Below are positions 63,105 through 64,000 of a DNA stretch of 64,000 bases, in pieces. This DNA comes from Stieleria magnilauensis. Lineage in GTDB: Bacteria; Planctomycetota; Planctomycetia; Pirellulales; Pirellulaceae. Location: assembly GCA_007753675.1 (NCBI GenBank), contig CP036432.1, positions 3,384,394 through 3,448,393 on the forward strand, in the 5' to 3' direction. Position 1 is the stretch's first letter. Every line of letters begins with the position of its first letter. The translations under genes were made by a program, and so were the position numbers. The notes under the pieces are model-generated. The model had not been told where the DNA came from. It saw nothing but the letters and a program-made list of their open reading frames with translations, and searched no databases.

Positions 63105-63884
63105 ATGCCGACCCCCAAACCACTCACCGACGAAGAACGCGCCACCTACCAATGGCAGATGTGGGTCCCCGACTTCGGCGAATCGGGGCAGGAAAAACTG
63201 AAGGACGCATCGGTGATGATCTCGCGGGTCGGCGGCGTTGGCAGTGTGGTAGCGTACGAGCTTGCCGCGGCGGGAGTCGGAAAAATGGTGCTCGCGCACG
63301 CCGGCAACGTGAAGCCGAGCGACCTGAATCGCCAACTGTTGATGACACACGATTGGATCGGCAAGCCGCGGATCGAGTCCATTCGACGCCGGTTGTTGGA
63401 CTTGAATCCTCGGCTGGAAATCGTGGCCGTGGGAGAAAACGTCAGCCAGTCCAACGCCGCCGAATTGGTCGCCCAATGCGACATCGTCGTCGACTGTGCG
63501 CCGCTGTTTCCCGAACGATTCGCGATGAACGAACAAGCGGTGTTGCAAAACAAACCGATGGTCGAATGTGCGATGTACGAACTGGAAGCACATCTGACCA
63601 CGCTGATCCCGGGCCGGTCGCCCTGTCTACGCTGCCTGTTCCCCCAAGAGCCGCCGACCTGGACCCGCCAATTCCCCGTCTTCGGCGCCGTCTCCGGCAC
63701 CGTCGCCTGCATGGCAGCGATGGAAACGATCAAAACAATCGCCGGAATCGGCGACCCGCTCGCCGGCCGTTTGCTTAAAATGGATTTACGGGACATGAGC
63801 TTCCACCGGCTCAACGTGACTCGTCGTCCCGATTGCCCCACCTGTGGCCACCTGCCACCGGATCCCTCCACGGATGCCGCATGA
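63105..63884 (+). CDS. ThiF/MoeB/HesA-family E1-like adenylyltransferase
   Basis: 259 residues. Rossmann nucleotide site SRVGGVGSVVAYELAAAGVG, the conserved DLNRQLL, and two Cys pairs for zinc (CLRCLF and CPTCGH). E1-like enzymes adenylate the C-terminal Gly of MoaD/ThiS-type carriers. The candidate acceptor gene starts at 63881, overlapping this stop (ATGA). An upstream GTG at 63093 is possible. The pathway (molybdopterin, thiamine or another sulfur transfer) cannot be decided here. Confidence 0.9.
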   Translation: MPTPKPLTDEERATYQWQMWVPDFGESGQEKLKDASVMISRVGGVGSVVAYELAAAGVGKMVLAHAGNVKPSDLNRQLLMTHDWIGKPRIESIRRRLLDLNPRLEIVAVGENVSQSNAAELVAQCDIVVDCAPLFPERFAMNEQAVLQNKPMVECAMYELEAHLTTLIPGRSPCLRCLFPQEPPTWTRQFPVFGAVSGTVACMAAMETIKTIAGIGDPLAGRLLKMDLRDMSFHRLNVTRRPDCPTCGHLPPDPSTDAA

Positions 63885-64000
63885 AAGTCATCATACCTAC
63901 CGCGCTGCGAAAACATACCGACGGGCAGAATCATCTCTCCGTCACCGCCACGACGGTCGAAGACGCCTTGAAGCAAGTCGTCACGGCGCACCCGGAGCTG
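63881..64000 (+). CDS. MoaD/ThiS-like sulfur-carrier protein, truncated by the window edge
   Basis: The first 40 codons (MKVIIPTALRKHTDG onward, then SVTATTVEDALKQVVTAHPEL) look like the start of a MoaD/ThiS-type ubiquitin fold: a first beta hairpin, then the V-x-D/E-A-L helix. The C-terminal Gly-Gly is beyond the edge. The 4-base overlap with the E1-like gene supports the pairing. Confidence 0.72.
   Translation, partial: MKVIIPTALRKHTDGQNHLSVTATTVEDALKQVVTAHPEL

Overview
The window looks like part of a planctomycete chromosome, most likely a Rhodopirellula-type member of the Pirellulaceae. The evidence is a set of lineage-typical proteins: a propeller protein opening with WPYWRGP, a paired PSD1/DUF1592-type cytochrome c and DUF1552 protein, a surface protein with a LEPR-XLL-like N-terminus, a fused cbb3 oxidase subunit I/II (CcoNO), a very cysteine-rich secreted repeat protein and a Lys/Ala-repeat histone-H1-like protein. 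Several families of dispersed palindromic repeats sit between genes. No rRNA, tRNA or CRISPR array was recognised.

0-12.3 kb: a truncated PQQ-like propeller gene, a cupin, the Cys-rich protein with a clear terminator, mrp/apbC, the KKKA-repeat protein, a 0.6 kb non-coding stretch of odd composition, an M50 protease, the DUF1592/DUF1552 pair and an extended SDR.

12.4-30.2 kb: a copper and respiration block on the minus strand. The operon ccoNO-ccoQ-ccoP-ccoG-fixH-SafE-like-ccoI-ccoS would make and assemble a cbb3 oxidase, and copA (copper export) follows. The block has been hit by mobile DNA. An IS1182-like element sits in the last codons of copA. Two nearly identical IS110-family elements lie inverted between ccoS and copA, enclosing a small hypothetical gene. 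Both IS110 copies split the same REP-like word.

30.6-38.4 kb: small genes fitting a redox/oxygen theme (two monoheme cytochrome-c'-like proteins, a CBS protein, a hemerythrin-like protein), then a large AsmA-like protein and a Wza-type polysaccharide export lipoprotein.

39.1-42.9 kb: a RimB-like protease, a RimK ligase fused to a C-terminal TrkA-C (RCK_C) domain, and a CPA-type cation/proton antiporter with a cytosolic TrkA-N domain. This suggests a ligase-linked control of ion transport and is the most interesting candidate system here.

43.1-53.6 kb: a chemosensory operon (cheA with two CheW domains, cheW, mcp, HDOD protein, cheB, cheR, cheX, cheY, a second CheX-like gene), interrupted by a REP-associated tyrosine transposase (RAYT) on the other strand. 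The cheA leader folds its Shine-Dalgarno sequence into a hairpin and carries an 11-nt word typical of c-di-GMP-I riboswitches.

53.5-64 kb: a TPR-methyltransferase, a LEPR-XLL surface protein with internal repeats, an exopolysaccharide-type cluster (deacetylase, CelD/FemAB-like acyltransferase, flippase, ATP-grasp enzyme), and a ThiF/MoeB-like E1 gene overlapping a MoaD/ThiS-like gene cut by the window edge.
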